A DNA stretch of 64,000 nucleotides, taken from Lentinula raphanica. Its lineage: Eukaryota; Basidiomycota; Agaricomycetes; Agaricales; Omphalotaceae. Where the stretch lies: the NCBI GenBank assembly GCA_027919835.1, contig JANVFP010000007.1, positions 1,116,001 to 1,180,000 on the forward strand, in the 5' to 3' direction. The notes beneath the pieces are model-generated. The model was not told the origin of the DNA. It made no database searches and was given only the letters and a program-made list of their open reading frames with translations. Of the stretch, positions 1-12,468 are shown piece by piece. A program made the position numbers and the translations under genes. Positions within the stretch are counted from its first letter, which is position 1; each line of letters begins with the position of its first letter.

Positions 1-2112
1 GCACAATATATTCTCTCATGGGTTTTATATGCATTTGAGCCCCTTTATATGAGGCAGGTTGCAACTATTCTTTCTGTTGATCTGCAATCAAAAAAAATTG
101 ATTTAAATGCAAAAATGCTGATTGGATTGGAAGAAATCATTGATACAACATTAGTCACTGTTGATAACAGGGACATTGTACAACTTGCACATGCATCTGT
201 AAAGGATTTCTTGCAAGACAGTCACAATAATAGTCAGACAAGGAAGTTGTTAAATATCAATGCACAGCTGGCACACAATATTATAGGTCAAATGTGTCTG
301 ATTTGTCTTCTCAGTCAGGGGGAGTACAAGCCTATATGGGAAGATGTTCATTGGGTGAGCAGAGAAGATATTGGTACATTTGAGCAGTATGCAACTGAAT
401 ATTGGGCAAAGCATTGTCAATATAATGAAAGAGAAGAATTTCCATGTGAAGACACTATACAACTTACTCAAGAATTTTTTCAGAATGAACTAGAAGTGTT
501 AAAAAACTGGAAGCAGAATTTTTGGGAATTGGAGGTTGATTATTGGATTGATGGTTCATTTGTGCAATGTAGTAACCTGTACATTGCTGCATGCTATGGA
601 TTGAAAATCTGTATGCAGAGAGTTTTGATTGATAATTCTGAATTGGATTCAGGTATGTTAAAGAGATATTGGATGAAATAAATTTTATTGATTTCAAAAG
701 ATATCAATACACAGGGGGGATTCTATGGTAGTGTAATTCAAGCAGCAGCAGCTCAAGGTTATAAAGAAATTGTTGAACTGATTCTCCAACATGGTGCAAA
801 TGTTAATTTACAGAGTGGTTATTTTGGAACTGCAATTGCAGCAGCAGCCTCTGAAGGTCACCAAGATGTTGTTGAATGTCTTGTTCAACATGGTGCAGAT
901 ATCAATTTACAGGGTGGTGAATCTGCAACTGCAATTGCAGCAGCAGCCTTGAGAGGTCACCAAGGTACTGTTGAATATCTTGTCCAACATGGTGCAGATA
1001 TCAATTTGCAAGGTGGTCATTTTGGAACTGCAATTACAGCAGCAGTATATACAGGTCACCAAGGTATTGTTGAATATCTTGTCCAACATGGTGCAGATAT
1101 CAATTCACAGGGTGGTGTTTTTGGAACTGCAATTATAGCAGCAGCCATTGAAGGTCACCAAGATATTGTTGAATATCTTGTCCAACATGGTGCTGATATA
1201 AATTTGCAGTGTGGTAATCATGGAACTGCAATTATAGCAGCAGCCTCTAAAGGTCACCAAGATATTGTTGAATATCTTGTCCAACATGGTGCAGATATCA
1301 ATTTTCAGGATGGTTGTTATGGAACTGCAATTGCAGTAGCAGTCTGGGGAGGTTACCAAGGTATTGTTGAATATCTTGTCCAACATGGTGCAGATATCAA
1401 TTTGCAAGGTGGTGATGTTGGAACTGCAATTATAGCAGCAGCATTTGAAGGTAACCAAGATATTGTTGAATATCTTGTCCAACATGGTGCAGATATAAAT
1501 TTGCAGGGTGGTCATTTTGGAACTGCAATTATAGCAGCAGCCATTGAAGGTCACCAAGATATTGTTGAATATCTTGTCCAACATGGTGCAGATATCAATT
1601 TTCAGGATGGATATTATGGAACTGCAATTGCAGTAGCAGCCTGGGGAGGTTACCAAGGTATTGTTGAATATCTTGTCCAACATGGTGCAGATATCAATCT
1701 GCAGGGTGGTAATTATAGACCTGCAATTGTAGCAGCAGCCTCTGAAGGTCACCAAGGTATTTTTGAATATCTTGTCCAACATGGTGCAGATATCAATGTT
1801 CAAGGTGGCAATTATGAAACTGCAATTGCAGCAGCAGCATCTCATGGTGGCCAAGGTATTGTTGAATATCTTCTCCAACATGGTGCAGATATCAATTTGC
1901 AGGGTGGTCATTTTGGAACTGCAATTGCAGCAGCAGCATTTAATAATCATCAAGATGTTGTTGAATATCTTGTTCAACATGGTGCAGATGTCAATTTGCA
2001 GGGTGGCCAGTATGGAACTGCTGCGGCTGCAGCAGCCTCTGAAGGTCACCAAAATATTGTTGAATATCTTCTCCAACATGGTGCAGTTCTCAATTTGCAG
2101 GGTAGTGATTGA
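1..2112 (+). CDS. NACHT-ankyrin (NLR-like) protein, 5' part outside window
   Basis: Open in frame from base 1, with an intron at 653-700 (GTATGT...AAAAG, phase 1), giving 687 visible residues. Residues 1 to about 217 match the helical region after the NACHT domain in the full-length relative at 43178-47391 (landmarks LVTVD, QLAHASVKDFL, EYWAKH). The second exon encodes 14 ankyrin repeats of 33 aa, consensus GGxxGTAIAAA..GHQ.IVEYLVQHGADINLQ, and stops at 2112 without the C-terminal tail of the relative. The intron lies at the same place and phase as in the relative. Family knowledge: fungal NLR-like STAND proteins bind nucleotide through NACHT and are thought to sense ligands through their repeats, acting in the cytoplasm. 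The ligand is unknown. The repeats are very alike at DNA level. Start, P-loop and promoter lie upstream of the window. Confidence 0.88.
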
Positions 2113-2199
2113 TAGTGAAGGATAGAAAGGATGTCCATTTGTTATTGCATAGTGCAATTGATTGTCCAGAGGAAGAGAGCCTAGAGAGAAAGGAGAACA

Positions 2200-2970
2200 C
2201 TATGCAGTGATCGTAGTGAGAACCAAGTGTATATTGAGTGTAAGTACTTATAATGCAAGTAGAATAGGACAGGAAATGTCAGAACAGAATGAGGTCAAAA
2301 GGAAACAAAAGAGAAGAATGAAACAGAAATGAACAGACATCAACAATAAGGATTGAATGTCAATGTTGAACCACTTATTAAATAAAAGACTACAAAACAA
2401 GAATACATGAAAACTACATCTGATGATAAAACAACAAATACAGACATGGTTGTCCATACTCACTAGTACTCAACCTTGCAAATGTCCCAAATCAATTATC
2501 TCCTTTGACTATCTAAGCTGCGTAACTTCACCAGTTCAAGTCTTGATTTTCCTTTCTGTATTATAATTTAGTTAGAGTTATGTTGTCCAAGATTGTCAAG
2601 GAGGACGGAGAACTATGTGGTGAGCACCAAGTATGTATGTATTGTATGTATATAGAATGTAACATGTAAATACTCAACTCAAACTCAAGGTTGAGGTTGA
2701 GGTCTTGAGTACTAAGTATGCAATCAAAACAGAACAGGAGCAGGACAGAACAGAGAGACCAGAAGAGGAAATGAAATGAAATGAGATGGAAAAAATGAGA
2801 TTGGAAAAAATGAGTAGACTGAACAAAATTCAATCAAAACTACAAAACAAACACCCAACACCAAACCTCACAAACTACATAAACTTACATCCAATGATAG
2901 AACAACAAATATGGACACCGTCCATTTGTTGTTGTATACCCTGCATCTGTCCCAACCGCAAGCTCAGGTC
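2200..2970 (-). repeat. Duplicated 3' tail of the ubiquitin-protease pseudogene
   Basis: Two diverged copies of one segment of about 300 bp (about 2200-2510 and 2590-2960) share the order of short landmarks: an AGTAC/ATGTA-rich start, 'acagaa..agaggaaa', 'aaaactaca', 'gat(a)gaacaacaaata' and 'gtccat'. On the minus strand both end in a degenerate peptide of the type YLLFYH, which fits the C-terminal strand of a USP catalytic domain. I read this as duplication of the 3' end of the neighbouring pseudogene. No intact gene is seen between 2113 and 2900. Confidence 0.45.
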
Positions 2971-4420
2971 CGAATGTGATTTGCTTTGTTATTTTAATTA
3001 CGCTTCTGTCTACTGTCACATTTGGTTTCCTGTAAGTTCATCCCTCTGTTAACTCCTGCTCCATTGTGGTGATGACTGTGACTGCTTTCCCCAACACTTG
3101 CCCCTTCTTCAGCAGATGTAGACGTAGACAAGGAGGAGAGGGAGGAACCAGGGACATACTGGAGCCTTTTGAGCTGGACCACCAATACCAGTGGCAAACT
3201 CTTGATCAACACCTGTTGACTCACTTCTACCTCTCCGTCTCCTTTCCCTCTTGTACACTGATATTCTGTGGCTGTGCCAGCCCTGCCAAAGCATCCTGTA
3301 TAGAATGAATACCCAGAGCCTGTATGTCAAGACGGAGACTCCTCTACTCCTTGAGTGTCGCCCGGTCTTCTTTGTGTCCCTTGATGTGGATCGTGGAATG
3401 AAAGTGGCCAGTAAATATGTGTGTGAGAGGGGAAGGGGAAGAGTGAGAGGAGGATGTATAGGCAAGGACTGTGGTCGAGCAACTGTTTTTTGCCTACTTG
3501 AACCCAGCCATCTTCCGAGTCTGCTTGTGCCTCCAACCCTTCTGTTCTGTCTTCTTCATACTCTTTATCCTCTCTCTCTTTGCCCTTCCCCTTTCCCACA
3601 TCCAATGCTACTCTTAATTTCCCCAACTCCTCCTCCAGTCCATCAAGGAAAAACCCCAAGAACTACTCTGCGTCCTCTTGGTGCGCACCATTCATAGACA
3701 TGTGCTCAAATTGAGGTTTGGATTTGAGCGCGGTGTAAATTGGGGAAGGAATGAACGGGCAGAAGGGGTCATGTGAGGAAGAGGACTGGGCTGGGTTAGA
3801 TGCTGATGCAGGAGCAGATGAGGAAGGGGTTGACAATGATAAGGAAGGTATATGACGTTCCTGATGTAAGCCCAGAAACTCCACCATTGCATCCACCAAC
3901 GGTGTCTCGATTCCAGCAACTCCTCCTACCCCTCTAGATTGCACTGAAGACATGAAACCCCTCTCAGGTAAATCAAACAAAACCTTCAAAAATGCCAGCC
4001 CCGGTGCAACCCTCGGAACCTCCGTCTTCCTCACATGTATTGGGTATGCATATGGCGGAAATGGTTTGTACATTTTGTATATCATTGTTGTCGGCGTCGT
4101 GGGTGTTGTAGGTGTTGAAGGTGAAGACATGGACATGGGTGGCTGTGATGAGCGTGGTGTGCTTGTATCCGCTGTAGACGTCGTCATTGTCCTCATCAAC
4201 TCGGAATCCCGTACTACTGCGTTTCCATTCAAACCTGAACTCAAGCTCAGACTCGACAAAGGTTTTGAACCCCCTCTTCAGCTCCTCATCCTCATCCTCA
4301 TCATACTGCTCTTTCCATCCTTCCCAGGATCTAACCCATGCTGAGGAGGTCTCAATCGTGGACGATGGGGAGATTTGAGTCGTGGGGAACGTTTGGGACT
4401 TGTGGTAGGTTCAGGCTCGG
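2900..4420 (-). pseudogene. USP10/Ubp3-like ubiquitin carboxyl-terminal hydrolase pseudogene
   Basis: In several minus-strand frames, pieces of a ubiquitin-specific protease occur in the correct order: an acidic stretch before RGFKTF (about 4290), KPFPPYAYP..VRKTEVPRV (about 4040), an E/K-rich linker with ADSEDGWVQVGKKQ (about 3500), SLRLDIQALGIHSIQDAL (about 3335-3280), SQQVLIKSLPLVLVVQLKRL (about 3220-3165) and ITKQITFGPEL (about 2990). The last three match the USP10/Ubp3 catalytic core. Frames shift at least three times. The residue before RSLRLDIQ, a Trp in relatives as I recall, is a TAG stop (3344-3346), which fits TGG to TAG. The Cys-box half is not recognised. In a living gene the product would remove ubiquitin from proteins. 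This copy cannot make an enzyme. Confidence 0.72.
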
Positions 4421-4429
4421 ATTGAGTTC

Positions 4430-4720
4430 ATTGTTATGAAGCATAACATGTACTTCTAAGCCCCCACAAATCTCTCAAATATTTCCAGCATGTCCCCTGA
4501 TTTTTCCTGATTTTCCTACTATTTTTCCATATTTTTCCAACATTTATTCGAGCCTAAACAACCTCTGCAAGCCTTTTTTGATCCATGGCCGAGCCTACGC
4601 TGAGCTGGCGCTTATTCGGCAGCACAGCATTTGAACGCCTAAGCGCCAGCCTTTCTATCTTTCCCACACCTCTTCTTCTTCCTCGCTCCCATCTCTCAAC
4701 CTCATCCTCGACTTCTCAAT
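4430..4720 (-). mobile_element. hAT-family end fragment
   Basis: Read on the minus strand, this segment matches 49150-49345: a 'ggcGCTTATTcGGC' block (4605-4620), a spacer of about 45 bp, then 'gaaaaatcaggggacatgct' and the 'tatgaagcat/atgcttcata' end at about 4433-4443. The same 'aaataagtgccagc' block lies inside the complete hAT-like element at 50839-52491. This is therefore a truncated third copy of that family. Its right limit is uncertain. Confidence 0.45.
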
Positions 4721-6200
4721 GCCATGGAACCGCGGGAACAACCTCAATGACCTCAAGACACGATGGAGGGCACGAAGAGACGACGAGGGGCACTCTAGAG
4801 GGTTGGAGGCCGCAATGACGCGGTCTGCCGACTAGTCTTTTTACCGGTGCGTAATCCGTTCGTTAGAACGGATTACATCCACACTAACGAGGTACCGCCA
4901 TCCCGATAGGGTCATCATCGACTCGCGTCGACGTATCGTGACTTCCCCATGCCCTCCCGGATCTCCACACATCCAACAAGACCCGGCCTCACATGAAATC
5001 CCTCGGTTCCGGCGTGTCACCCTTGTTCCTGCCTCCCCATCCTTCCGTTTATCGTCTCTGTCATCCTCGGCTCATTTTCGTCAACATCGGATCCCTCATG
5101 CCTCGTTTGGTCATTCTTGATGACGATACAAGCCGGTACATCAATCTTCGTCATTCCGGCCTATTTACACATCGTTTGGCTCTTCCTCATCGCGATATCG
5201 TCACCCTCGGCTCGCATTCACTTCGTTTGGTCATTTCCGATGACGATACAACCCCCGGCACCTTGTCTTGTGTTGGTTACCTTTCTCAACCCCCACTCTC
5301 GACATCCCAGGCTCAAGTAGGCGTCGTTCGGCCCTCGTCTACTTAAATCGCGTCGCCTTCGACTCGTTTACGCGTGTCGTCGGTTTTCCTTTCGTTCCCT
5401 GCTCTTCTACTTACCCCGTTTAGCCTTTTCGTAGGCGTTTGGATCCTGTACGCGTACCTTCGGCCTGGTTTGCTTCTTTCAACGACAGGTGATGCAAGAC
5501 GAGTCATGGTGACTCCTCGCCTGTCGTCATTTCTTATTGTTTATCTCATACTTTTTTGTCATTTAACCGGCCGGGTCGACGCGTATGCCTACGTTGACCC
5601 GCGCCTTCTTTATTTGACTCGTCGTCGAGTCAAATCGACGACGTTTGACAATGACATGGCTCCGGTTCGTGTCATCACGATTATCATTGTGGTGACGCGT
5701 CCCACAGCCGACATTCTTTTATATTACTTACCTTTTATATACATTACTTACAGAAAACCTATATAAACCCTATGTATTTTGTAAACCAATCCCCAGATTG
5801 GTTATTTTTACAGGTTCTCAATACGATTCGGCTTTATTCTCTCATCTCGGTCTGGTTATCACCAGTGTAACAACACTTGTACTATTAACAACAAAGTTTC
5901 AGCAATCATCAATTACTTGGAGTCCAGATCCTCGGTGTAGACTCATTAGCTTAGCAGTTTGTCTACAACGTTCTTCGGATGGAACGCTCGTAGCCTTCGC
6001 CTTTGGTGCCGTCGAGGGATAGAGCATCGAGCACCTAACATTCATGTAGAACTCCGTTTGGATGAACATTTGGGTTTTTGAGTTGGCTGGGGGCGTGGCC
6101 ATTGGGTATGGGATATGGATGGGATCCAGAGCCAGGGGTGGGATATAGGGAAGGTTGATGCAGATGGCCATTAGGTATTGATGGTGGCTCGGAGATTCAA
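4720..6200. other. CpG-rich stretch with no recognised gene
   Basis: The GC- and CpG-rich sequence has a loose internal repetition: 'cgtttggtcatt..gatgacgataca' occurs at about 5105 and 5225. Open frames are short and unconvincing in both directions. A minus-strand frame at 5899-6285 has no recognisable motif. It could be a relic of an older GC-rich element. I see no supported gene. Confidence 0.3.
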
Positions 6201-6249
6201 GAAGAGGCATGCGTTGCATAAGACGCCTGAACCGCCATGTTGAGCAAGC

Positions 6250-6440
6250 CTTGATCTCGCTCCGAGTCTCCTGATCTTGCTTCAAGGTATCAATACGCTA
6301 CAAGCATGAAGGTCTTCCTCGATTCAAATACTTACACAAAAGTTGAGACGCGAGAAGAACGGGCGCTAACTTGTGATTTTTGGTCTCTTTGGGTGCTTGC
6401 CCTCTCAATGCTTTGACTTCAATTTCAAACTTTTCGACCC
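6250..6440. repeat. Dispersed repeat copy 1
   Basis: The segment from 'ttgagcaagcctt' through 'caagcatgaaggtc', 'gattcaaatacttacac' and 'gaagaacgggcgc' to 'tttttggtctcttt' recurs at 61203-61375 with the same order and spacing. Its last third recurs at about 36850-36910. It is a short interspersed repeat. The GATTCAAATAC stretch is only vaguely like a pol III B box, so I do not call it a SINE. Confidence 0.5.
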
Positions 6441-8617
6441 TGCTCGACCTAGTATTTCCGTAGATGCAACGAACACGCGAAATGACAAGAGGGCTGATGA
6501 AGAAGCTCATGGAGAGGTCGGAAGTTTACGACAAGGTTGAGTGTATGATTTGGGAATCACTAGAGAACGAGGATGTTGATGAAGAGCGAGAATGAAGGAT
6601 CAAGGGAACGAAGGAATGGGCTTAGAGGTTATGAAGGACAGAGAACATGTGGATTCAAACTTCCTCCTCCAATACCATATCAACCTATCCTGCTCTGTTC
6701 AGGCTAGCAATACATAACGGAGGTATGTGCGATGGATTTCAATATACAAAAACTGTTGTTGAACGTTGAACACTCTGGTGATCTTAGGCATACAGCGATG
6801 ATACTGCCAAAACCCGCATTCCGCTGGTCCTCTTACGATCGTACCCACTGTCAATGTTGCAACACTTGCTATGACGACGACAAAGACAACTTTCATCCTC
6901 AAATTCAAAAAAACAGCGGCGTGGTCTCAATAATGAAGCATGGAAGGGATATCAGGCAGCTATACAAGAACCTAGAGGATATGTGGAGGAAATTTGGTCA
7001 CTTCTTCCAACATGGCCCTTTCTCCTTCATCTGTTGGACTCTCATGCAACATATATGAATCACGATTCACCATCGGCATCTATCATCAGTTCTCACCTCC
7101 CCTGCCCCTTCTCCCTAGATGTTACGCCTCAAATGAATCCACATGGCGAGGCTATAGCTGCTATAGGCTGATTAATTCGTAACTTTGTGTAGAGGGAGCT
7201 AGGAAGTAAGATAATGGAGGATATATTGTCTGGCCTTTGAGCTTATCGTTGGAAACATTGTATGTCTGAGGTGAAGGTATTGAAAGGAGGGGTCATCGAA
7301 AAGCTTCTGGAAGGTAGCGTTGCTCATTTCCTCCTCTATTGCTGATTTACCTGATTTCGATTTCAACTCGTTTCTAGATCTTCACCACACTGCACAGCAA
7401 ACGTCGTCTCTTAACCCGATCTCGCATACCCTCTCTGTCTCACACCAATGAAAAATTCTCAGAAGTAAACGAATTATGAACTCGTCCTTCAGGCATCAAT
7501 GTGTTTGGTGTCCACCATGGCCCAGGGGGAAGGGGCAGGGATTCGGAGGAGAACAACATGGAGACGGAAACACTTGAGGCACAGACTCAAGAGATTCACG
7601 CGACGCCTCAACATGGAACGTTGTGAATGGTCCTTGTCTTTCCGAAGTGTGTCTACATCCTCTCGAACTCTGCTTCCTTTCACACTCCGCCATTCCTCAC
7701 TCCACCCCTCCCTCACACTACCCTCTTCAATCTTTGTTCTGGGCATTCTACCTCGGTCGCCCTCAAGAGGCAAATTTCCATGACAACACCTCGCTTACCT
7801 GCGTCATTTCCAAGGGTGCTCACATCCTCTCCAACTTTCTTCATATCTGTCCACTCGCTTTCACAGCCCACCATTCTACAATATAAGGTGAATTGCCACG
7901 ACGATACTCCGCTTCTAGATGAAGAGATAGCGTCGAGAAACCAGAAATATGAAGGAGATCCGGATATTCGTTGATGCATCCATGGCTTGAAGGCTGGTAC
8001 GATTACGCATCAGATATTATATTACATACATTGCCATTGAATGTTGCACGCATCACTAAATTGTCGAGATTATCGTAGTGAGTTGCAATGTATTGTGGTT
8101 ATAACAAGCTTTCGCAAGGTAGTAACAATCCTATGAAGAACCGCAAGCGCCTGTTAGTGGCTTGTAAGGGGCTGTCACTTCCATAACACTTACGGGGCGA
8201 TTGCAATTTGCATCCAATCTTGTAGCTCACCTATGATTGGTTGTAAGTTACACATACAGATTGCAGTAATGATATGGGTTCCTAGTAATCTTGGCTGAAG
8301 GCTGTAACATACCTATAATGAATGCACTGATAGTATGGAACAGTGGCAATCCATGTCCCTACCCTAAAAGACAGACCCAGTACTTATGACCGGAACAAAG
8401 TACGTTGTCAATGTTGGCTGGTACCCATAGCGGTATGTAAGAAGACATATGGAAAGTGCTTGCAGTACATGGCCGAATGATGTTCGTTTCTTCCGTGCTT
8501 GCTCGATGCCCATGTATGAATAGATGAACAAAACATATATTCGGATGAAGAGTAGATAATGACATTTTTGGAGACCATGCTAAAAGCCCTTCCCACCGGT
8601 ACAGTGGTCGCCAAACC
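6440..8617. other. No recognised gene
   Basis: Frames here are short and look accidental. The only mildly notable one is a minus-strand 69-codon frame (6699-6908) starting MNLRMKVVFVVVIASVATL, which resembles a signal peptide, but it has no splice or promoter support. Around 7620-7900 two loosely similar segments ('cctctcgaac'/'cctctccaac') point to an old tandem duplication. Confidence 0.3.
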
Positions 8618-9326
8618 TCACGCACCACCCGAACGTTGCCCCGCAGTGGCATCATTCATACCCGCAGTGGCACTGTTCGTAGATACATTGTGCAGAGGCA
8701 CAGAACGCCGGGACTGTTTGGCGGCATCTTGCTTGCGAGAAACCATTTTTGTACCACGGCTGTTGGCGGCGGAGCGAGTGCCTTTGAAGATTCGGCTGTC
8801 AAAGATGTAAGTGGATCGGAATCATATACAGACTGTATAGAGTACACACTTGTTCCACCACTCCAAAAGCTCCTTTGAGCGATTCTCCTCTTCTTCGTCT
8901 TCAGGGTCCTCAAAGAAGTCTACAATGAAGTTCCAAAGATTGAGGTAATTGAACCCATGGTAGCTCGGGTGCCAATAGGGAGCATCAGTGAGCGCAAAGT
9001 GTAGCTGAGAGAACCCAGTCATCAGCTACAAGAAACAATAGAAAAAAGATGAACATACATGTATAGCAGCATAAGCAATGGAGCGAGGTTTGACCTCATT
9101 CTTGTGGATGATTTGTGCAATGTTTCCACGATGGCTTCCTCCACCAGTCTTTTTCTTCTTCAAAGTAGTAGGAAGGTTTTTGACATCTTCAGGTTGATCT
9201 TTCGTAGAGGACGGAGAGGTGAACATCAAGCGATAGGTCTGTAAAAGCGGTCAATGGAATGAGCAGACAAAGAACAAGACTGTGATATACCTGAACCAGT
9301 AAGTAACTTTGCAAGTATCCTTTGTC

Positions 9327-9548
9327 CGGTAATACGCCCATTTTGCGTGCAGGCATGCAATGGCCTAATTTTAATGATTGGAGCCTTGTATAGTACCAAA
9401 GGACTGTAGTGAGCCCGAGCTGACAGTCAAACTTGTATCATGTTAATGCCAGGACGTCAGATCCAGACAGGAAAACACATCCTGACGAATAATAAGAGTT
9501 AACACTCGAGTCCCTTGGTCGGGGAGTCCTTCAAGACAAAGCCACCTC
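9327..9548 (+). repeat. 220-bp direct repeat, copy 1
   Basis: It runs from CGGTAATACGCCCATTTTGC to 'caaagccacctct' and is nearly identical to 11606-11829 in the same orientation. It begins exactly at the insertion junction in the DUF6698 gene. It could be an LTR fragment or a small element, but canonical TG...CA ends are absent. Confidence 0.75.
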
Positions 9549-10499
9549 TGATATGAGCTATCAAGGGATTATCAACTTAGTTTTCAACGCCTAACGGCCA
9601 ACTGAGTATGATACTGCACCGAGACGAGCTTAGAACCAATAGATCTATTCGTATTACCATTGGGGATGGATTATTCAAGGCCCAGACTCAACAGATCTGT
9701 TCACTTAGATCGAGTTTTGGGATAGATCAGGTCGCAGGAATGTGACTAAACGGAGAAACAACCAAAGTGTAGCATCCCAGTTACATGTGGACGTTTCCTA
9801 AATGGGAAATAGATGCCTGAGATGTACAGCTTTGACCAGGAGTGTTGCAAGGCCCAAGGGTAGATCTTTCGACTTCACCATTGTCAAACCTCTGGATCTA
9901 TTCGATATATGCATATCGTTGGAAAGCTAGAAGCCAAACGAACCTATTGGGACAGGTTTCCCTCCTTTATATGTACTCCCATTCAGTTGGAGAGGCATAC
10001 AACCATTCACATAGCGGAATCAAATGAGGAAACGTTTGAGTTACGTGTGCAGGAGCTTATCCGTGCCCTTTAACCACCAGCATGTGGATGGACGCACAGA
10101 CCAGGTCCGGATTCGAAGGTCAGGCAACTAGATCTCGACGAAGGACCACCAGAAATGGACATTTTACTTGTTTTTATCCTTTTTACTCTCTGTTTCTCTG
10201 GTGTTTGTATTATTTCTCGTCCTATCTTTCCTTATTTGTATCAGATCTCGGACTCCGTTCTCTCAAATCACCTTGCTTGTCAAGGTCCTTCAATTTTGAT
10301 AATCATTTTTCCCACACTCTGAAAACAAATAAACGCAAACAACTCACGGCAGGCAAAACATCATCTGAATGACGAACATTACTCTTCTTTCTACACTCAA
10401 TCATCCTTCATCAATTCACAGTCTTTCCTACCCGGGCGTCCTCGCTTACATTGTCATTATCAAACACTGAAATAGATGGCTCAACATTCAAGTTGGAAA
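9549..10499. other. Interior of composite insertion, no gene recognised
   Basis: The motif 'gatctattcg' occurs repeatedly (9642, 9895; again near 11380), together with 'catatcgttggaaagctag', a pattern I have seen in fungal LTR-element debris. No open frame carries a retrotransposon or transposase motif. Confidence 0.3.
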
Positions 10500-11220
10500 T
10501 TGAGGCAGAGAAATATCAATAATCACCGGAACTATGGTTTGTCCCTGCACTCAATAATCTGTGCAGTGTGAAGGTATATGCCAGTGTAAGCGGAAATTGC
10601 TGTTGCTTTACTGTGTGCACTGCCAGTGTCCCTTTCTTCTATTGCACTGAAATTCTCATAGTTTGAGTCTGTGGTTGGATTGGTATAACATTTTCATCTC
10701 ATCCTTCCAGTTTCATTACACATGTACGATCTAACTTCACCAGAATATACAAAGGCAAGTACTTCAACTCCACTGCTGCTTGATCCTCGTTGATTGAAGG
10801 TTCATCAGTGTGTAGTACTAGACCCACTACAGTCCCTTGTGCACTGTTGGCCAAGTCAAGATCTGTGTCTGTGTTCTGCACAACCATAACTTACACACTG
10901 ATTGCCAATGTCACCGATTCTGGTAAGTCTTGTTTGATGTTTTGCTTTCAGCCACTAGAAGTGTGTTGGCTTCCATAGAGTGCTGACCCATACCTTTCTG
11001 CCACTAGAAGTGCATTGGCTTCCGTGGAGTGCTAACCCATACCTTTTTGCCAGTGATAATTCTCGATCTTTGATGTGGTCTTCTGCATGGCATATATTAT
11101 CATCACTTAGTCCTTGAGCCTTTCTTGCAGTAGTCTGATTTACAGATATATGCCCAATACTATATGCTATTGCCAGTGAATATTTTTGGTCATCCCATGT
11201 GTGCTTTGTGCAAGCCAATC
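10500..11220 (-). pseudogene. Pif1-like (Helitron-type) DNA helicase fragment
   Basis: Minus-strand frames carry motifs in the order typical of the C-terminal half of fungal Helitron/Pif1-like helicases. These are an EDHIKDRELSLAKRYGLAL-type region (about 11080), LPESVTLAIS then a stop then VMV (about 10920-10885), NTDTDLDLANSAQGTVVGLVL (from about 10880), ELKYLPLYILVKLDRT (about 10765), and QQFPLTLAYTFT (about 10600) with a degenerate YRxxxGxT-like end near 10540. In relatives the residue replaced by the stop is part of IGMKVMV, so Lys became TAA. Walker A and B motifs are not present. The fragment lies between the two 220-bp direct repeats. Confidence 0.65.
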
Positions 11221-11605
11221 ATCCCCACTTGCTGAATAAACAGTGGGGTGAATTGGCTTGTAGTATTCATTCATGCCGCCAAATGGAAGCCTGCCAATCA
11301 ACAATTACAAGCAAGGTGTATTGCCGCCGCAGTGGCGCTTCCCAAGTCTATAGATCTATTCCATAAAATAGTAAATTGGCTACAGATCTATTCGTAGAAG
11401 TACTTAAGGATGTAGCCTACAAAAATATAGTTCAGGTTTTGTGCCCAGTTTCTCTGACTAGCTAACCTTTGCTCTCATACGTGAGGAGTAAAGGCTTTGT
11501 AAGCCTTGGTTGAACACGGTAACATGGCGAGGGTGTTGCTCAATAACAACACTAACGTTCAACAATCCTCTGTGTCTCTGATCGGAGCTCCGACTCCGTC
11601 GGTGG

Positions 11606-11829
11606 CACGGTAATACGCCCATTTTGCGTGCAGGCATGCAATGGCCTAATTTTAACGGTTGGAGCCTTGTAGAGTACCAAAGGACTGTAGTGAGCCCAAG
11701 CTGACAATCAAACTTGTATCATGTTAATGCCAGGACGTCAGATCCAGACAGGAAAACACATCCTGACGAATAATAAGAGTTAACACTTGAGTCCCTTGGT
11801 CGGGGAGTCCTTCAAGACAAAGCCACCTC
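11606..11829 (+). repeat. 220-bp direct repeat, copy 2
   Basis: It is a near-identical copy of 9327-9548, differing by scattered substitutions such as 'aatgattgg' versus 'aacggttgg'. It is followed by a short TTAGGGG-like run ('ttaggggttagggg') that is too short and isolated to be telomeric. Confidence 0.75.
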
Positions 11830-12071
11830 TTAGGGGTTAGGGGTTATATACAAGTATCAAAAACTGTGGTAGGGGATGGGTAGGGGTTGACCCCTTGTGG
11901 CTGTGATTACCATATAAGGCAACTGACCTGTTACTTCAATGCTGTAGTATACTAGTAGTATATAATATTCATATACCAAAGATGTTTGCAGGGCAGCAAA
12001 ATTCCTTCGGCCTTAGCTAGATCCGGCGGACGTCATTTAATATGGTAACAGTCAGTTCTCAACTCAATACA

Positions 12072-12468
12072 GCGAGATAATATTGCCAAAGCAAAATAAC
12101 AAGCTGTCACAGGTCAACGGTTGTCACTTGAGAGTAGGGGTAGCAGCTAATAACATGATGTCGGTTGAACGGCGAGATAATCTCGCCATCACTGTTTGGC
12201 CACCGATGAGTAGGAGCCAACATTGGGGTTGGAAGCGTAGTTCAGCGTGACATTGTCTCGCATTCAGCGTTTGCGGATTGTCATTGCGGTCGTCCCTTGT
12301 TGGCGTGTTTGTATCCTGCGGTGGTACAACGCAATAAGTTGGATGTATTAGTGAGATCAGTGTGAAAGTTTGCACTCACATACTGTTACGGCGAGATTAT
12401 CTCGCCAGTGGTCAGGTGCGGTGCGGCAATTGCGGACGAAGATAAAACTACGGTGAGATTATCTCGCC
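12072..12468. repeat. Cluster of four GGCGAGATAATCTCGCC palindromes
   Basis: The 17-bp near-perfect palindrome occurs at 12171-12187 and 12390-12406 (with a central T). One-mismatch copies lie at 12452-12468 (GGTGAGATTATCTCGCC) and a half-degenerate copy at 12072-12086 (GCGAGATAATATTGC). Spacing is about 99, 219 and 62 bp. A dyad of this length is suited to a dimeric protein, but no gene can be tied to it. Confidence 0.6.

Noticed and set aside
1105..2157. 350-codon minus-strand frame opposite the ankyrin repeats (and similar frames opposite 45364-47310)
   Set aside because: It is a mirror of the 99-bp repeats with Cys/Asn/Thr-rich periodic text. The plus strand carries the real ankyrin consensus and conserved splice site.
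6290..6360. Possible tRNA-derived SINE or pol III B box in the dispersed repeat
   Set aside because: No A box, no cloverleaf and no poly-T terminator could be found.
9327..11829. The two 220-bp direct repeats as LTRs of one retrotransposon
   Set aside because: No TG...CA ends, no pol or gag between them, no matching target duplication around the pair, and a helicase relic lies inside.
11829..11850. TTAGGGG-like run resembling telomeric repeats
   Set aside because: Only about two imperfect units in the middle of transposon debris. Not evidence of a telomere.
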